DNA from: Chryseobacterium lacus
Lineage (GTDB): Bacteria; Bacteroidota; Bacteroidia; Flavobacteriales; Weeksellaceae
Direction of reading: 5' to 3'
Assembly: GCF_003336205.1 (NCBI RefSeq)
Contig: NZ_QPIE01000002.1
Coordinates: 1-64,000, forward strand
Length of the DNA stretch: 64,000 nucleotides
The notes beneath the pieces were generated by a model. That model did not search any database. It was given only the letters and a program-made list of their open reading frames with translations, and was not told the origin of the DNA. Shown here piece after piece: positions 25,935-33,981 of this stretch (positions are counted from its first letter, which is position 1; the number at the start of each line of letters is the position of its first letter). A program made the translations under genes and the position numbers.

Positions 25935-27833
25935 CTAAGCCAAAGTATAGGTTCTGAAATTCAGCATTTTTATTTTTCCTACATCCAAAAGAAGAATAAT
26001 ATTTTCAAGGATTTTTTCTTTTTTGCAATAAGCCAGTTGCATAAAAATTTCATCCGCAGTGGCAGGCTGTGCCGTCAGAATTTTTATAATTTCTTCACTT
26101 ATACTTGTTGAAGAACGGCTTTTCTTGGTTTCACATACATCACAGGTTCCGCAGTTTCCGGTATTTTTTTCGCCAAAATAAGTGAGAATCATTTTCATTC
26201 TGCAATGGTCTTTATTCGCAGCAAAAAATTTCATTTCTTCCCATTTCCTGATTTTATTTTTTTGAATCTGCTCAAAAAGATGCCAATATTTTCCTTCAAA
26301 CGACCGGTCGTCCCGCGGTTTAATAAAAGTAATGCTCGATAGCGCACCGTCAATGTATTCCAGATGGCCCGCTTCGCGAAGTTCACGAATTCTTTCTTTA
26401 ATCAACGGCATTTCAGCTCCTATTTTAACGCTCAGATTTTGTTCACTGAACATCACTTTATGCGTTGAAATCCCTGGAATACTGCGCAGTAATAGTTCGA
26501 TAAAATAAGCGTCTTTCTTCGGAAGAAGATCTATTTCATGAGGCTCAAGTTTGAGTTCAAGAGAAGAAAGGCTTTTATGATTATTCAAAAAAATAAGTTC
26601 CTGATTGTGAAGAAAATTCAGCACATTTTTGATCTTTGCTGCCGAACATTTCGTCGTATTCTGAAGGTGATGCAGAAAGAGTTGATGCGCTCTTTCCGGC
26701 CTTTCGCTGTCTGCAATCTGAAAAATGGAATAAAGGTGTGAAATGATTTTCAAAAATTCTTTTTTATCGGGAATTTGATTTTTCAGAATTTGATCGAACT
26801 GAAGGAATTCCTGCTCATTCCAGATCATGAAAGCGAAACTTTCCTTACCATCGCGGCCGGCTCTACCGATTTCCTGATAATAATTTTCCAAACTGGCAGG
26901 AGCAGAAAAATGGATGATAAAACGGACATTTTCTTTGTCAATTCCCATCCCGAAAGCATTAGTAGAAACCAACACTTCGTTTTCACCGGCAGTCCAGCGC
27001 TGCTGTTTCTGATGTTTTTCCCGGGAAGACAAACCTGCATGGAAAAAATCCACCCTGCTCTTATCACGGTTCTTTAGAAATTGGGTAAGCTCCTCAGCCT
27101 CTTTTCTGGTTTTGGTATAAATGATCCCTGAACCCTGGTGATAGCGCAGAAGATCATAAACCCATTGGTATTTATCAGAAATGGTTTCAGAAAAGATTCT
27201 GATGTTATCTCGCTGAAAACTTTTTTTAAAAACAGCGGGAGCTTTCAGTTCCAGTTTCGCTATAATTTCACTGAGCACTTTTGGGGTGGCGGTAGCGGTA
27301 AGCGCAAGGCAGGCAAGTTCGGGATGATCGTTCCGAAATGTTTTAATGTTCTGATATCCGGGTCTGAAATCCTGGCCCCATTCTGAGATACAGTGTGCCT
27401 CATCCACAGCGATAAAGGAAAGTTGAATATCCAGAAGATGTTCCAGAAAAGCAGGACTGGCAAGCCGTTCCGGAGAGACATACAAGAGTTTTGTAATCCC
27501 TTCCCTGCATCGGGAGTAAATTTCTTCAGCTTCAGCTTCATCGAGTTCTGCAGAAAGATATTCCGCTTCGATATTTCTGAATTTCAATTGCATCACCTGG
27601 TCTTTCATTAAAGCAATGAGCGGCGATACCACCATACAGGTACCCTCCATAATCAACGCCGGAAGCTGATAACACAAAGATTTTCCGCCACCGGTAGGCA
27701 ATAGCGCAAGAGTATCTTTTCCGGAGGCGATACTGTCTGTAATTTCGTCCTGTAAATCCCTGAAATGTTGGTAGCCCCAGAAATGTTGGAGCGTCTCATT
27801 TTTTAATTTCTTGAACTCTTGCAGCGTAATCAT
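25935..27833 (-). CDS. recQ: RecQ family ATP-dependent DNA helicase
   Basis: 632 residues from the ATG at 27831-27833 (MITLQEFKKLK), preferred over a start five codons upstream. SF2 core: LLPTGGGKSLCYQLPA (Walker A), VDEAHCISEWGQDFRPGY (DEAH box and aromatic loop), TATATPKV, and QEIGRAGRDGK (motif VI). A RecQ-type zinc subdomain follows, with Cys in CRMKMILTYFG...CGTCDVC. A 3'-5' helicase for repair and recombination. No HRDC domain is evident; the C-terminus is a short helical region. Followed by fmt. Confidence 0.9.
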   Translation of the reverse strand: MITLQEFKKLKNETLQHFWGYQHFRDLQDEITDSIASGKDTLALLPTGGGKSLCYQLPALIMEGTCMVVSPLIALMKDQVMQLKFRNIEAEYLSAELDEAEAEEIYSRCREGITKLLYVSPERLASPAFLEHLLDIQLSFIAVDEAHCISEWGQDFRPGYQNIKTFRNDHPELACLALTATATPKVLSEIIAKLELKAPAVFKKSFQRDNIRIFSETISDKYQWVYDLLRYHQGSGIIYTKTRKEAEELTQFLKNRDKSRVDFFHAGLSSREKHQKQQRWTAGENEVLVSTNAFGMGIDKENVRFIIHFSAPASLENYYQEIGRAGRDGKESFAFMIWNEQEFLQFDQILKNQIPDKKEFLKIISHLYSIFQIADSERPERAHQLFLHHLQNTTKCSAAKIKNVLNFLHNQELIFLNNHKSLSSLELKLEPHEIDLLPKKDAYFIELLLRSIPGISTHKVMFSEQNLSVKIGAEMPLIKERIRELREAGHLEYIDGALSSITFIKPRDDRSFEGKYWHLFEQIQKNKIRKWEEMKFFAANKDHCRMKMILTYFGEKNTGNCGTCDVCETKKSRSSTSISEEIIKILTAQPATADEIFMQLAYCKKEKILENIILLLDVGKIKMLNFRTYTLA

Positions 27834-27850
27834 GAAGTAAAAATACAAGA

Positions 27851-27880
27851 AAACAAAAAGCTGCGCAAATATGCGCAGCC
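27851..27880 (-). terminator. Terminator of the ompA-type gene
   Basis: On the minus strand the hairpin gctgcgca tat ttgcgcagc (about 27860-27879) is followed by TTTTTG. It separates the OmpA gene from recQ. Confidence 0.78.
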
Positions 27881-27906
27881 TCTCATATCAAAAGATGAGT
27901 TTTGAT

Positions 27907-29340
27907 TTATTTTGCTTCGAAGTATACTCTTCTGTTAGCTCTGTTTTTCCATTCAGGACATTTTGTAGCCGGATCACACTCAGGATATTTAAGGTCTTTT
28001 TCACCTCTTCCCACAGCTTCCAGTTTCCCTGAACTTACTCCCTGTTGTACCAAATAATTTTTAACATTATTTGCTCTTCTTTCAGAAAGTCTTTGGTTAT
28101 AAGCATCTGAAGCTCTTGTATCTGTAGCACCCACTACTCTGTACGCTCCTGTTGAAGAGTTGATATAGTTTACTGCATTGTTCAGGATCGGGGTGTTGGA
28201 AGGCAGAATTCTGTCAGAATCAAGGTCAAATTCGATTCCTTCTAAAGTTCTTGTGTTGTCAGTAATAATTCCTCCTGTAGAAGGCATCGTTGTAGGACAT
28301 CCGTCATTTTCAACAGGCCCGGGAACGGTTACACACTTGTCATAAAGGTCAATCACTCCATCCAAATCAGTATCTAAAGCGACTCCAGCTCCGTCAACTC
28401 TTGCTCCTGCAGGTGTATCAAGCTGTCTGTCCCAATCGTCACAAACGCCGTCATTGTCGTTGTCTCCCGATTTGCACACTTCAATATCCTGGTTTCTTTG
28501 CTCCAGTACATCCAGTTTATAATAAACTTCCTGTAACGGATCATGCCAGAAAAGGTGTGACTGATGTCTTCCTAAGTTGAAAGTAAGACCTAAAGTCGTA
28601 TTGAAGAAATTGTCAGAAGTTCTTGCTGTTGTTGTCAATCCGTCGAAAGCATCATCTCCGGTATAAACGTACATTACTCTACCTTCAAGGTCGATGGTAT
28701 TGTTAATTTTATATTTTAAACCGGCACCACCCTGTCCGAACCAAGAGAATCCTGGTTTGAAAGCTTTCACTTCATGAGCCAGCCTTTGTCCTGCCATGTC
28801 TTCAACATACGCTCTGTAAGCTAAAGTACCGATACCGGCATATCCGTGCAATGCCCATCTGTAAGGTGATTTGTTATCTACTCTTCTCAAAAGATTCGAG
28901 AAGTTAATATCTCCCAAGATAGAGATGGCATCGTACTGTGTTCTGGCTCCTATAGGCATTGTTGGAGAAGCATCATCATTTTTCGTATTGAAGAATCCTT
29001 GTCTGGTTTCCCCTCTGTCATACTGTAATTTCAGGCCAAACGCATGAGTAATAGCCTTATCAACACTGATGTAAGCAGAGTATCCGAACACATCTTTACC
29101 CATACCGTCACCATCCTTGATGGAGGTAAGAGTAGCGGTTTGCATTAAAGGAATTCCAGCTCCTACAGAGATAGACCAGTCGTTGAATCTCTTTGATTCC
29201 TGAGTGAATGGGTAAACGTTAGCAGAACCGGAAGAGTACGTATTAGGGTACTGATCCGAATAAACCGCAACTGAATCTTGTGCAAAGAAAGCAGCCGGCA
29301 TTGCCAGTGCTAACGCAGCAATTGTTGAACTTAGTTTCAT
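27907..29340 (-). CDS. OmpA-family outer membrane protein with thrombospondin type 3 repeats
   Basis: 477 residues: signal peptide (to about 20, ending AFFAQ), an N-terminal beta-barrel region of about 260 residues, then Asp-rich calcium-binding repeats (DNDNDGVCDDWD, DTDLDGVIDLYDKC). The C-terminal OmpA domain contains DTRASDAYNQRLSERRANNVKNYL, which binds peptidoglycan. The protein anchors the outer membrane to the cell wall. A strong -7 element upstream and a terminator make it a single-gene unit, and its composition fits a highly expressed gene. Confidence 0.93.
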   Translation of the reverse strand: MKLSSTIAALALAMPAAFFAQDSVAVYSDQYPNTYSSGSANVYPFTQESKRFNDWSISVGAGIPLMQTATLTSIKDGDGMGKDVFGYSAYISVDKAITHAFGLKLQYDRGETRQGFFNTKNDDASPTMPIGARTQYDAISILGDINFSNLLRRVDNKSPYRWALHGYAGIGTLAYRAYVEDMAGQRLAHEVKAFKPGFSWFGQGGAGLKYKINNTIDLEGRVMYVYTGDDAFDGLTTTARTSDNFFNTTLGLTFNLGRHQSHLFWHDPLQEVYYKLDVLEQRNQDIEVCKSGDNDNDGVCDDWDRQLDTPAGARVDGAGVALDTDLDGVIDLYDKCVTVPGPVENDGCPTTMPSTGGIITDNTRTLEGIEFDLDSDRILPSNTPILNNAVNYINSSTGAYRVVGATDTRASDAYNQRLSERRANNVKNYLVQQGVSSGKLEAVGRGEKDLKYPECDPATKCPEWKNRANRRVYFEAK

Positions 29341-29394
29341 AATTTAATTATTTAAAGTTTATAAATGATCTTTTAATTCGGCTTATATTGAGGG

Positions 29395-29402
29395 CAAACC
29401 TA
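29395..29402 (-). promoter_or_regulatory. Promoter -7 element of the OmpA-type gene
   Basis: The minus strand reads TAGGTTTG, a perfect TAnnTTTG. The -33 region is weak (GTG at 29420-29422 with a 17-base spacer). The expected leader is about 48 bases. Confidence 0.5.
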
Positions 29403-29537
29403 TCTGTTTTTTTTAGAAACACCTGTGCCAGTACAAATACTGTACCTTAGGTCAATTTGCTGAATATTTTTTTTATTTTGAAAAAAAAACTGAAAAACAT
29501 ATAACAATTTCTGCTCCGTGACTTTAAATTTCTAATA

Positions 29538-29966
29538 CTACTCAACCGTTTGATTCAATTCAGAAATCAGTACCTGTGAAAACGCTCTTTCAAAGAGATG
29601 TTTCTTATGTGGAATCTGAAGTAGCTCAGAATGAAACACTAAGTTACGAAATTTTACAATATCAATATCAATAATTCGGTCTTCATATTTTCCGGCTGCC
29701 AAACTGTCATTAGTTCTTCCCATTTCAGTTTCTATCTTTTTAATGAGTTCGAGCAATTTCAAAGGAGATAATACCGTATTCACGTACACTGCTACATTGC
29801 AGAATTCATGAGAACTTGAAAATTCTACAGGCGCAGAAAAATGAAATCCCGTCTTCTTTATGATTTGGCATCCGGAGTCTTCAAGCCGCTTCAGCGCACA
29901 ATTCAAATTCTTTTCAGTATCTCCCAGATTACTTCCGAGTAACAAAAGGGCATTATGTTGCGACAT
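29538..29966 (-). CDS. folK: 2-amino-4-hydroxy-6-hydroxymethyldihydropteridine diphosphokinase
   Basis: 142 residues from the ATG at 29964-29966 (MSQHNALLLLGSNLGD). The longer frame up to 30131 runs through the opposite-strand sppA gene and is not credible. The GSNLGD start, EMGRTNDSLAAGKYEDRIIDIDIV (the R-DIDI metal and substrate site) and PHKKHLFERAF are family hallmarks. It transfers pyrophosphate from ATP to the pterin in folate synthesis. It is divergent from sppA with only 22 bp between starts. The companion folate gene folB lies near 49635. Confidence 0.92.
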   Translation of the reverse strand: MSQHNALLLLGSNLGDTEKNLNCALKRLEDSGCQIIKKTGFHFSAPVEFSSSHEFCNVAVYVNTVLSPLKLLELIKKIETEMGRTNDSLAAGKYEDRIIDIDIVKFRNLVFHSELLQIPHKKHLFERAFSQVLISELNQTVE

Positions 29967-29988
29967 ATAGTAAAATTTAGATTCAGCT

Positions 29989-31749
29989 ATGAAAAGTTTC
30001 TTTAAAAGTGTATTAGCAAATATAGTGGCTATATTCATTATCGGAGTTATCTTCTTCGTGTTTTTTGTTTTCATGATTGCCATGAGTGCTGCGATGGGAG
30101 ACCCAAAAGTAAATGTGAAAAGTGATTCCATCCTTACTTTAGACTATAAAACCAATATTATCGACAGCCCGACTGAAGATCAGCAGGGAATTTTTGATTT
30201 TAACAATAAAAACCAAAATATTCTGGTGTATGATTTCGTGGAAGCGATTCAGAATGCCAAAAATGATGATAAAATAAAAGGAATCAGCATAGAAACCGAT
30301 TTCATAAGTGCGGGCTTCACCCAACTGGATGCTGTGAGAGCTGCTCTCGAAGATTTTAAAAAATCAGGAAAGTTCGTATATGCTTATGGAAATATGGTAT
30401 CGCAGCCTGCTTATTATTTAGGATCGGTTGCGGATCAGTATTACCTGCATCCATCGGGCGGTATCGAACTGAAAGGAATGGCCACAGAAGTTATTTACTG
30501 GAAAAGTTTCGCTGAAAAATACGGAATTGGCCTCGAGGTTATTCGTCATGGAAAATATAAAGCAGCCGTTGAGCCTTACCTGAGAGATGATATGTCCGAA
30601 GAAAACCGCGAACAACTTTCTACACTCTTGAATGATATTTGGAGTACTGTGTCCACCAAAATTGCTGCTTCAAGAAAAATAGAACCTGCCGTTTTTAAAA
30701 CTGCGGTAGACAGCCTGTATGGAATTATCCCGGAATTGAGCGTACAACATAAACTCGCTGACAAACTGATTCAAAAAAGTGAGTATGACCAACTTCTGAA
30801 ACAAAAGCTTAAAGTAAAAAAAGAGAAAGACCTGAACAGAATCTCGGTTTCAAAATATATTGCTGCCAATAGCGACCGCAAATCTTCCGGAAAGGACGGA
30901 CAGGTTGCTGTTTTATACGCTTCCGGACAGATATTTAACGGCGAAGGCTATCAGAATATATACGCTAAAAATTTCGTAGAAGAAATTCAGAAAATTGCGG
31001 ATAACGATAAAATAAAAGCAGTAGTATTCCGCATCAATTCTCCAGGAGGAAGTGCAAACGCGTCCGACGAGATCCTGTTTGAACTGCAGGAACTGAAAAA
31101 GAAAAAACCTTTGGTCGTTTCTTTTGGTGATTATGCTGCTTCAGGCGGATATTATATGGCGATGGCCGCAGATAAAATTTATTCTGAACCCAACACGATT
31201 ACCGGTTCCATCGGTGTTTTCGGAATGATCACTTATTTTAAAGACCTGGCCAACCGCAACGGAATCAACTCCTATGATGTGACCACTAATTCCAATTCCA
31301 ACTACTACTCTATTATTAACGGAGTTTCACCGTCAGCCGTGGATATGTTTACCAAAAGTGTAGAAGGAACTTATAAAAGGTTTGTGTATTTTGTTACTCA
31401 AAATCGCAAAAAGTCCTTTGAACAGATTGATGAAGTGGGTGGAGGAAGAGTATGGAGTGGAACCCGTGCGAAGCAAATTGGCCTGGTGGACGAACTGGGA
31501 AGCCTGCATGATGCGGTGAATTTTGCTGCACAGAAAGCCAAGCTAAAGGAATACAAAGTATCGGCGTATCCTAAAAAACTCACTCAGTTTGAGCAAATCT
31601 TTAAAGATTTTGAGGAAGATAAAATCTCTGCAAGATACTTGCGCAAAAAAATGGGTGATGAACAGTATAAAATTTTTGAACAGGTAACCAACCCTAAACT
31701 TCAGTCTGGCGTTATAATGGGAATGCCTTACACCATCACCCTCAAATAA
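29989..31749 (+). CDS. sppA: Signal peptide peptidase SppA, 67K type
   Basis: 586 residues: one N-terminal membrane anchor (about 10-33), then two crotonase-like halves typical of long SppA. The catalytic Lys is expected in RHGKYKAAVEPYLRDDMSEENR of the first half and the nucleophilic Ser in GDYAASGGYYMAMAAD of the second half. RINSPGGSANASD is also conserved. The enzyme degrades signal peptides left in the membrane. A bidirectional terminator follows. Confidence 0.94.
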   Translation: MKSFFKSVLANIVAIFIIGVIFFVFFVFMIAMSAAMGDPKVNVKSDSILTLDYKTNIIDSPTEDQQGIFDFNNKNQNILVYDFVEAIQNAKNDDKIKGISIETDFISAGFTQLDAVRAALEDFKKSGKFVYAYGNMVSQPAYYLGSVADQYYLHPSGGIELKGMATEVIYWKSFAEKYGIGLEVIRHGKYKAAVEPYLRDDMSEENREQLSTLLNDIWSTVSTKIAASRKIEPAVFKTAVDSLYGIIPELSVQHKLADKLIQKSEYDQLLKQKLKVKKEKDLNRISVSKYIAANSDRKSSGKDGQVAVLYASGQIFNGEGYQNIYAKNFVEEIQKIADNDKIKAVVFRINSPGGSANASDEILFELQELKKKKPLVVSFGDYAASGGYYMAMAADKIYSEPNTITGSIGVFGMITYFKDLANRNGINSYDVTTNSNSNYYSIINGVSPSAVDMFTKSVEGTYKRFVYFVTQNRKKSFEQIDEVGGGRVWSGTRAKQIGLVDELGSLHDAVNFAAQKAKLKEYKVSAYPKKLTQFEQIFKDFEEDKISARYLRKKMGDEQYKIFEQVTNPKLQSGVIMGMPYTITLK

Positions 31750-31781
31750 AAAGAACATTCTTTCAACTTTCATATTAACTG

Positions 31782-31815
31782 AAATCCCCCGCTGAGTTGT
31801 TCAGCGGGGGATTTT
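31782..31815. terminator. Bidirectional terminator between sppA and the GlsB-like gene
   Basis: Stem aaatcccccgctga (31782-31795), five-base loop gttgt, and complementary arm tcagcgggggatttt, with T/A runs on both sides. The flanking genes converge here. Confidence 0.85.
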
Positions 31816-31839
31816 GTTGTGTTAAAATAGGTAATTTTG

Positions 31840-32094
31840 TTAACCTTTTCTGGTGGCCATTCCGTATAGCCAGAGGACAATTAATGCTCCTACAACTGCA
31901 AGAAGGATACTTTTAAAGTCAAATTCATCGACTGTTCCCCAGCCAAGAAGTGTTCCGATCCAGCCTCCAACAAACGCACCTACAATTCCTAGAATGATGG
32001 TCATCAGCCATCCCATATTTTGGTTTCCTGGCATAATGAGTTTTGCCAGTGCACCGGCGATAAGGCCGAAAATAATCCATGCTAAAATGCTCAT
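31840..32094 (-). CDS. GlsB/YeaQ/YmgE family stress-response membrane protein
   Basis: 84 residues with three hydrophobic segments and the family's Gly-rich pattern: IIFGLIAGALAKLIMPGNQNMGW, IVGAFVGGWIGTLLGW, ALIVLWLYG. These small inner-membrane proteins are stress-associated; their biochemical function is not known. Single gene. Confidence 0.88.
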   Translation of the reverse strand: MSILAWIIFGLIAGALAKLIMPGNQNMGWLMTIILGIVGAFVGGWIGTLLGWGTVDEFDFKSILLAVVGALIVLWLYGMATRKG

Positions 32095-32215
32095 AGTTTA
32101 AAATTTTAATTGTTAATAATTGATGATTTGCATTTTGCACAGCGAAAGTTGTACCCTTTGCGAGACCAAAACTCCTCTCATTAAAATTTTATAACATTTA
32201 GCCTGAATTCTAAAA

Positions 32216-33169
32216 TCACCTCTTTTTGAAGAAGGAATCTACAAATACTTCTCCGTTAAAGAGCTGCAAATCCTGCATTTTTTCGCCAACACCGATGTAC
32301 TTCACCGGTATCTGAAACTGATCTGAAATACCGATGACCACGCCGCCTTTTGCTGTGCCGTCCAGCTTGGTTACAGCCAGCGCATTCACTTCCGTAGCCG
32401 CTGTAAACTGTTTGGCCTGTTCGAAAGCATTCTGTCCTGTAGAGCCATCCAGCACCAGAAGGATTTCGTGAGGCGCATCCGGAATGACCTTTTGCATCAC
32501 TCTTTTTATTTTTGTCAGCTCATTCATCAGGTTTACTTTATTATGCAACCTACCGGCAGTATCAATAATGGCGACATCCGCATGCTGAGCCAACGCACTT
32601 TGCACGGTATCGAAGGCAACGGAAGCCGGATCCGAACCCATTCCCTGCTTCACGATAGGCACTCCTACCCTTTCGCTCCAGATCACCAGTTGATCCACGG
32701 CAGCAGCGCGAAAAGTATCCGCAGCACCCAACACAACACTTTTTCCTTCAGATTTGAATTGATGCGCCAGCTTTCCAATGGTGGTGGTTTTTCCCACACC
32801 ATTGACGCCGACCACCATGATCACATATGGCTTTTTGGAAGCATCGATGTTTCCGGTTCCGGCATGGGGATTTTCCAGAAGTAATCCGGTGATTTCTTCG
32901 CGAAGGATGGTATCGAGCTCATCGGTGCCCACATATTTATCGCGGGCCACTCTTTCTTCGATCCTGTCAATAATTTTGATGGTGGTGGCAGCACCCACAT
33001 CGGAAGCGATCAGGATTTCTTCCAGGTCATCCAGCACTTCTTCATCTACCTTGTTTTTCCCAACAACGGCTTTTGATATTTTCTCAAAAAAACCCTTACT
33101 GGATTTTTCCAGGCCTTGGTCTAAAGTTTCTTTCTCCTGTTTGTTGAATATTTTTTTGAACCAGCTCAT
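32216..33169 (-). CDS. ftsY: Signal recognition particle receptor FtsY
   Basis: 317 residues. A short charged N-terminus is followed by the NG GTPase domain: G1 GVNGVGKTTT (121-130), DTFRAAAVDQL, DTAGRLHNK (G3), TKLDGTAKGG (G4) and the closing GVGEKMQDL. It receives the SRP-ribosome complex at the membrane. The long acidic A-domain of enterobacterial FtsY is absent, as is common. It is the last gene of the ribosomal-protein cluster direction, 112 bp after the DUF4295 gene and beyond a hairpin. Confidence 0.95.
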   Translation of the reverse strand: MSWFKKIFNKQEKETLDQGLEKSSKGFFEKISKAVVGKNKVDEEVLDDLEEILIASDVGAATTIKIIDRIEERVARDKYVGTDELDTILREEITGLLLENPHAGTGNIDASKKPYVIMVVGVNGVGKTTTIGKLAHQFKSEGKSVVLGAADTFRAAAVDQLVIWSERVGVPIVKQGMGSDPASVAFDTVQSALAQHADVAIIDTAGRLHNKVNLMNELTKIKRVMQKVIPDAPHEILLVLDGSTGQNAFEQAKQFTAATEVNALAVTKLDGTAKGGVVIGISDQFQIPVKYIGVGEKMQDLQLFNGEVFVDSFFKKR

Positions 33170-33229
33170 CCCTTGTCTTTAGTTAATAATGTCGGTATTT
33201 ATTAGTTGTTACGCCGTACAAAGATAAAT

Positions 33230-33259
33230 AAAAAACTACCCAAAAAATTTGAGTAGTTT
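33230..33259 (-). terminator. Terminator after the rpmB-rpmG-DUF4295 operon
   Basis: The minus strand reads gagtagtt-like stem (aaactact / gggtagttt, one mismatch) followed by TTTTTATTTA. It lies between the DUF4295 gene and ftsY. Confidence 0.55.
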
Positions 33260-33281
33260 CATATTGTTATGTAGAAGTAGA

Positions 33282-33434
33282 TTATTTCTTCAGGAAAGCA
33301 TCCACTTCGTCAGCATTCATTACTTTTTCATCGAAAAAATAAGCTCCCGTTTTTGGGGATTTTACCATTTTCACGACTTTAGTCATCTTCTTAGATGTAC
33401 CGTCTTTCAGGGTTGCTACTACTTTTTTTGCCAT
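33282..33434 (-). CDS. DUF4295 family small ribosome-associated protein
   Basis: A 50-residue gene, read directly from the sequence: ATG at 33432-33434, TAA at 33282-33284. The protein starts MAKKVVATLKDGTSKKMTK and ends EVDAFLKK; it is Lys-rich and matches the DUF4295 family found in Bacteroidota. From memory, this family was identified as an extra large-subunit ribosomal protein (bL38) in a Flavobacterium ribosome structure; that is recalled, not checked. It lies 21 bp after rpmG in the same operon. Confidence 0.85.
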   Translation of the reverse strand: MAKKVVATLKDGTSKKMTKVVKMVKSPKTGAYFFDEKVMNADEVDAFLKK

Positions 33435-33455
33435 TGTAAATATCTTTAAAGAGGG

Positions 33456-33638
33456 TTACTTAATTTCTTTGTGAACCGTGTATTTCTTCAAAACCGGATT
33501 GAATTTTTTCAGCTCCAGTCTTTCAGTGGTGTTCTTTTTATTTTTCGTAGTGATATAACGGCTCATGCCGGCTACACCGCTTTCTTTATGCTCTGTACAT
33601 TCCAGGATTACCTGTACTCTGTTTCCTTTTTTTGCCAT
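33456..33638 (-). CDS. rpmG: 50S ribosomal protein L33
   Basis: 60 residues, [18 protein letters not shown] with the [20 protein letters not shown] core and C-terminal KYTVHKE. The zinc-type CxxC pairs are absent apart from one Cys, so this is the non-zinc (C-minus) form. Second gene of the rpmB-rpmG-DUF4295 operon, 11 bp after rpmB. Confidence 0.95.
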   Translation of the reverse strand: MAKKGNRVQVILECTEHKESGVAGMSRYITTKNKKNTTERLELKKFNPVLKKYTVHKEIK

Positions 33639-33649
33639 GATCTGATTGG

Positions 33650-33886
33650 TTATTTAATGAATCCGTTTCTTTTCGCTCTTTCCACTGCTTCTTCGATCCC
33701 CACTTTGTTGATTACTCTCAATCCATGAGCAGAAACCTTCAGTGTGATGTTCTTTTCAGTTTCCGGAAGGAAAAATTTCTTTTCTAATAAGTTAATTTCA
33801 AAACGTCTTTTCGTTTTGTTATTAGCGTGGGAAACGTTGTTACCAACCATTGCACGCTTTCCTGTTATTTGGCAAATTCTTGACAT
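33650..33886 (-). CDS. rpmB: 50S ribosomal protein L28
   Basis: 78 residues starting [29 protein letters not shown], the standard L28 signature. First gene of the operon with rpmG and the DUF4295 gene. A consensus promoter lies at 33925-33955, giving a leader of about 33 bases. Confidence 0.96.
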   Translation of the reverse strand: MSRICQITGKRAMVGNNVSHANNKTKRRFEINLLEKKFFLPETEKNITLKVSAHGLRVINKVGIEEAVERAKRNGFIK

Positions 33887-33924
33887 ATCTCGATGTTCTT
33901 TTTTACTACTAATATTTGAGTGTG

Positions 33925-33955
33925 CAAAATTATAAAGAATTTTCCAGTCTTACAA
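33925..33955 (-). promoter_or_regulatory. Promoter of rpmB-rpmG-DUF4295 operon
   Basis: On the minus strand TTG (33953-33955), a 20-base spacer, then TAATTTTG (33925-33932). Good match to TTG/TAnnTTTG. Confidence 0.65.
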
Positions 33956-33981
33956 ATGTTTTCTCTTTTATTTTGAAAAAG

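Noticed and set aside
29967-30131. Long N-terminal extension of FolK
   Set aside because: It lies antisense to the start of sppA and encodes no conserved sequence; the ATG at 29966 gives the normal family start.
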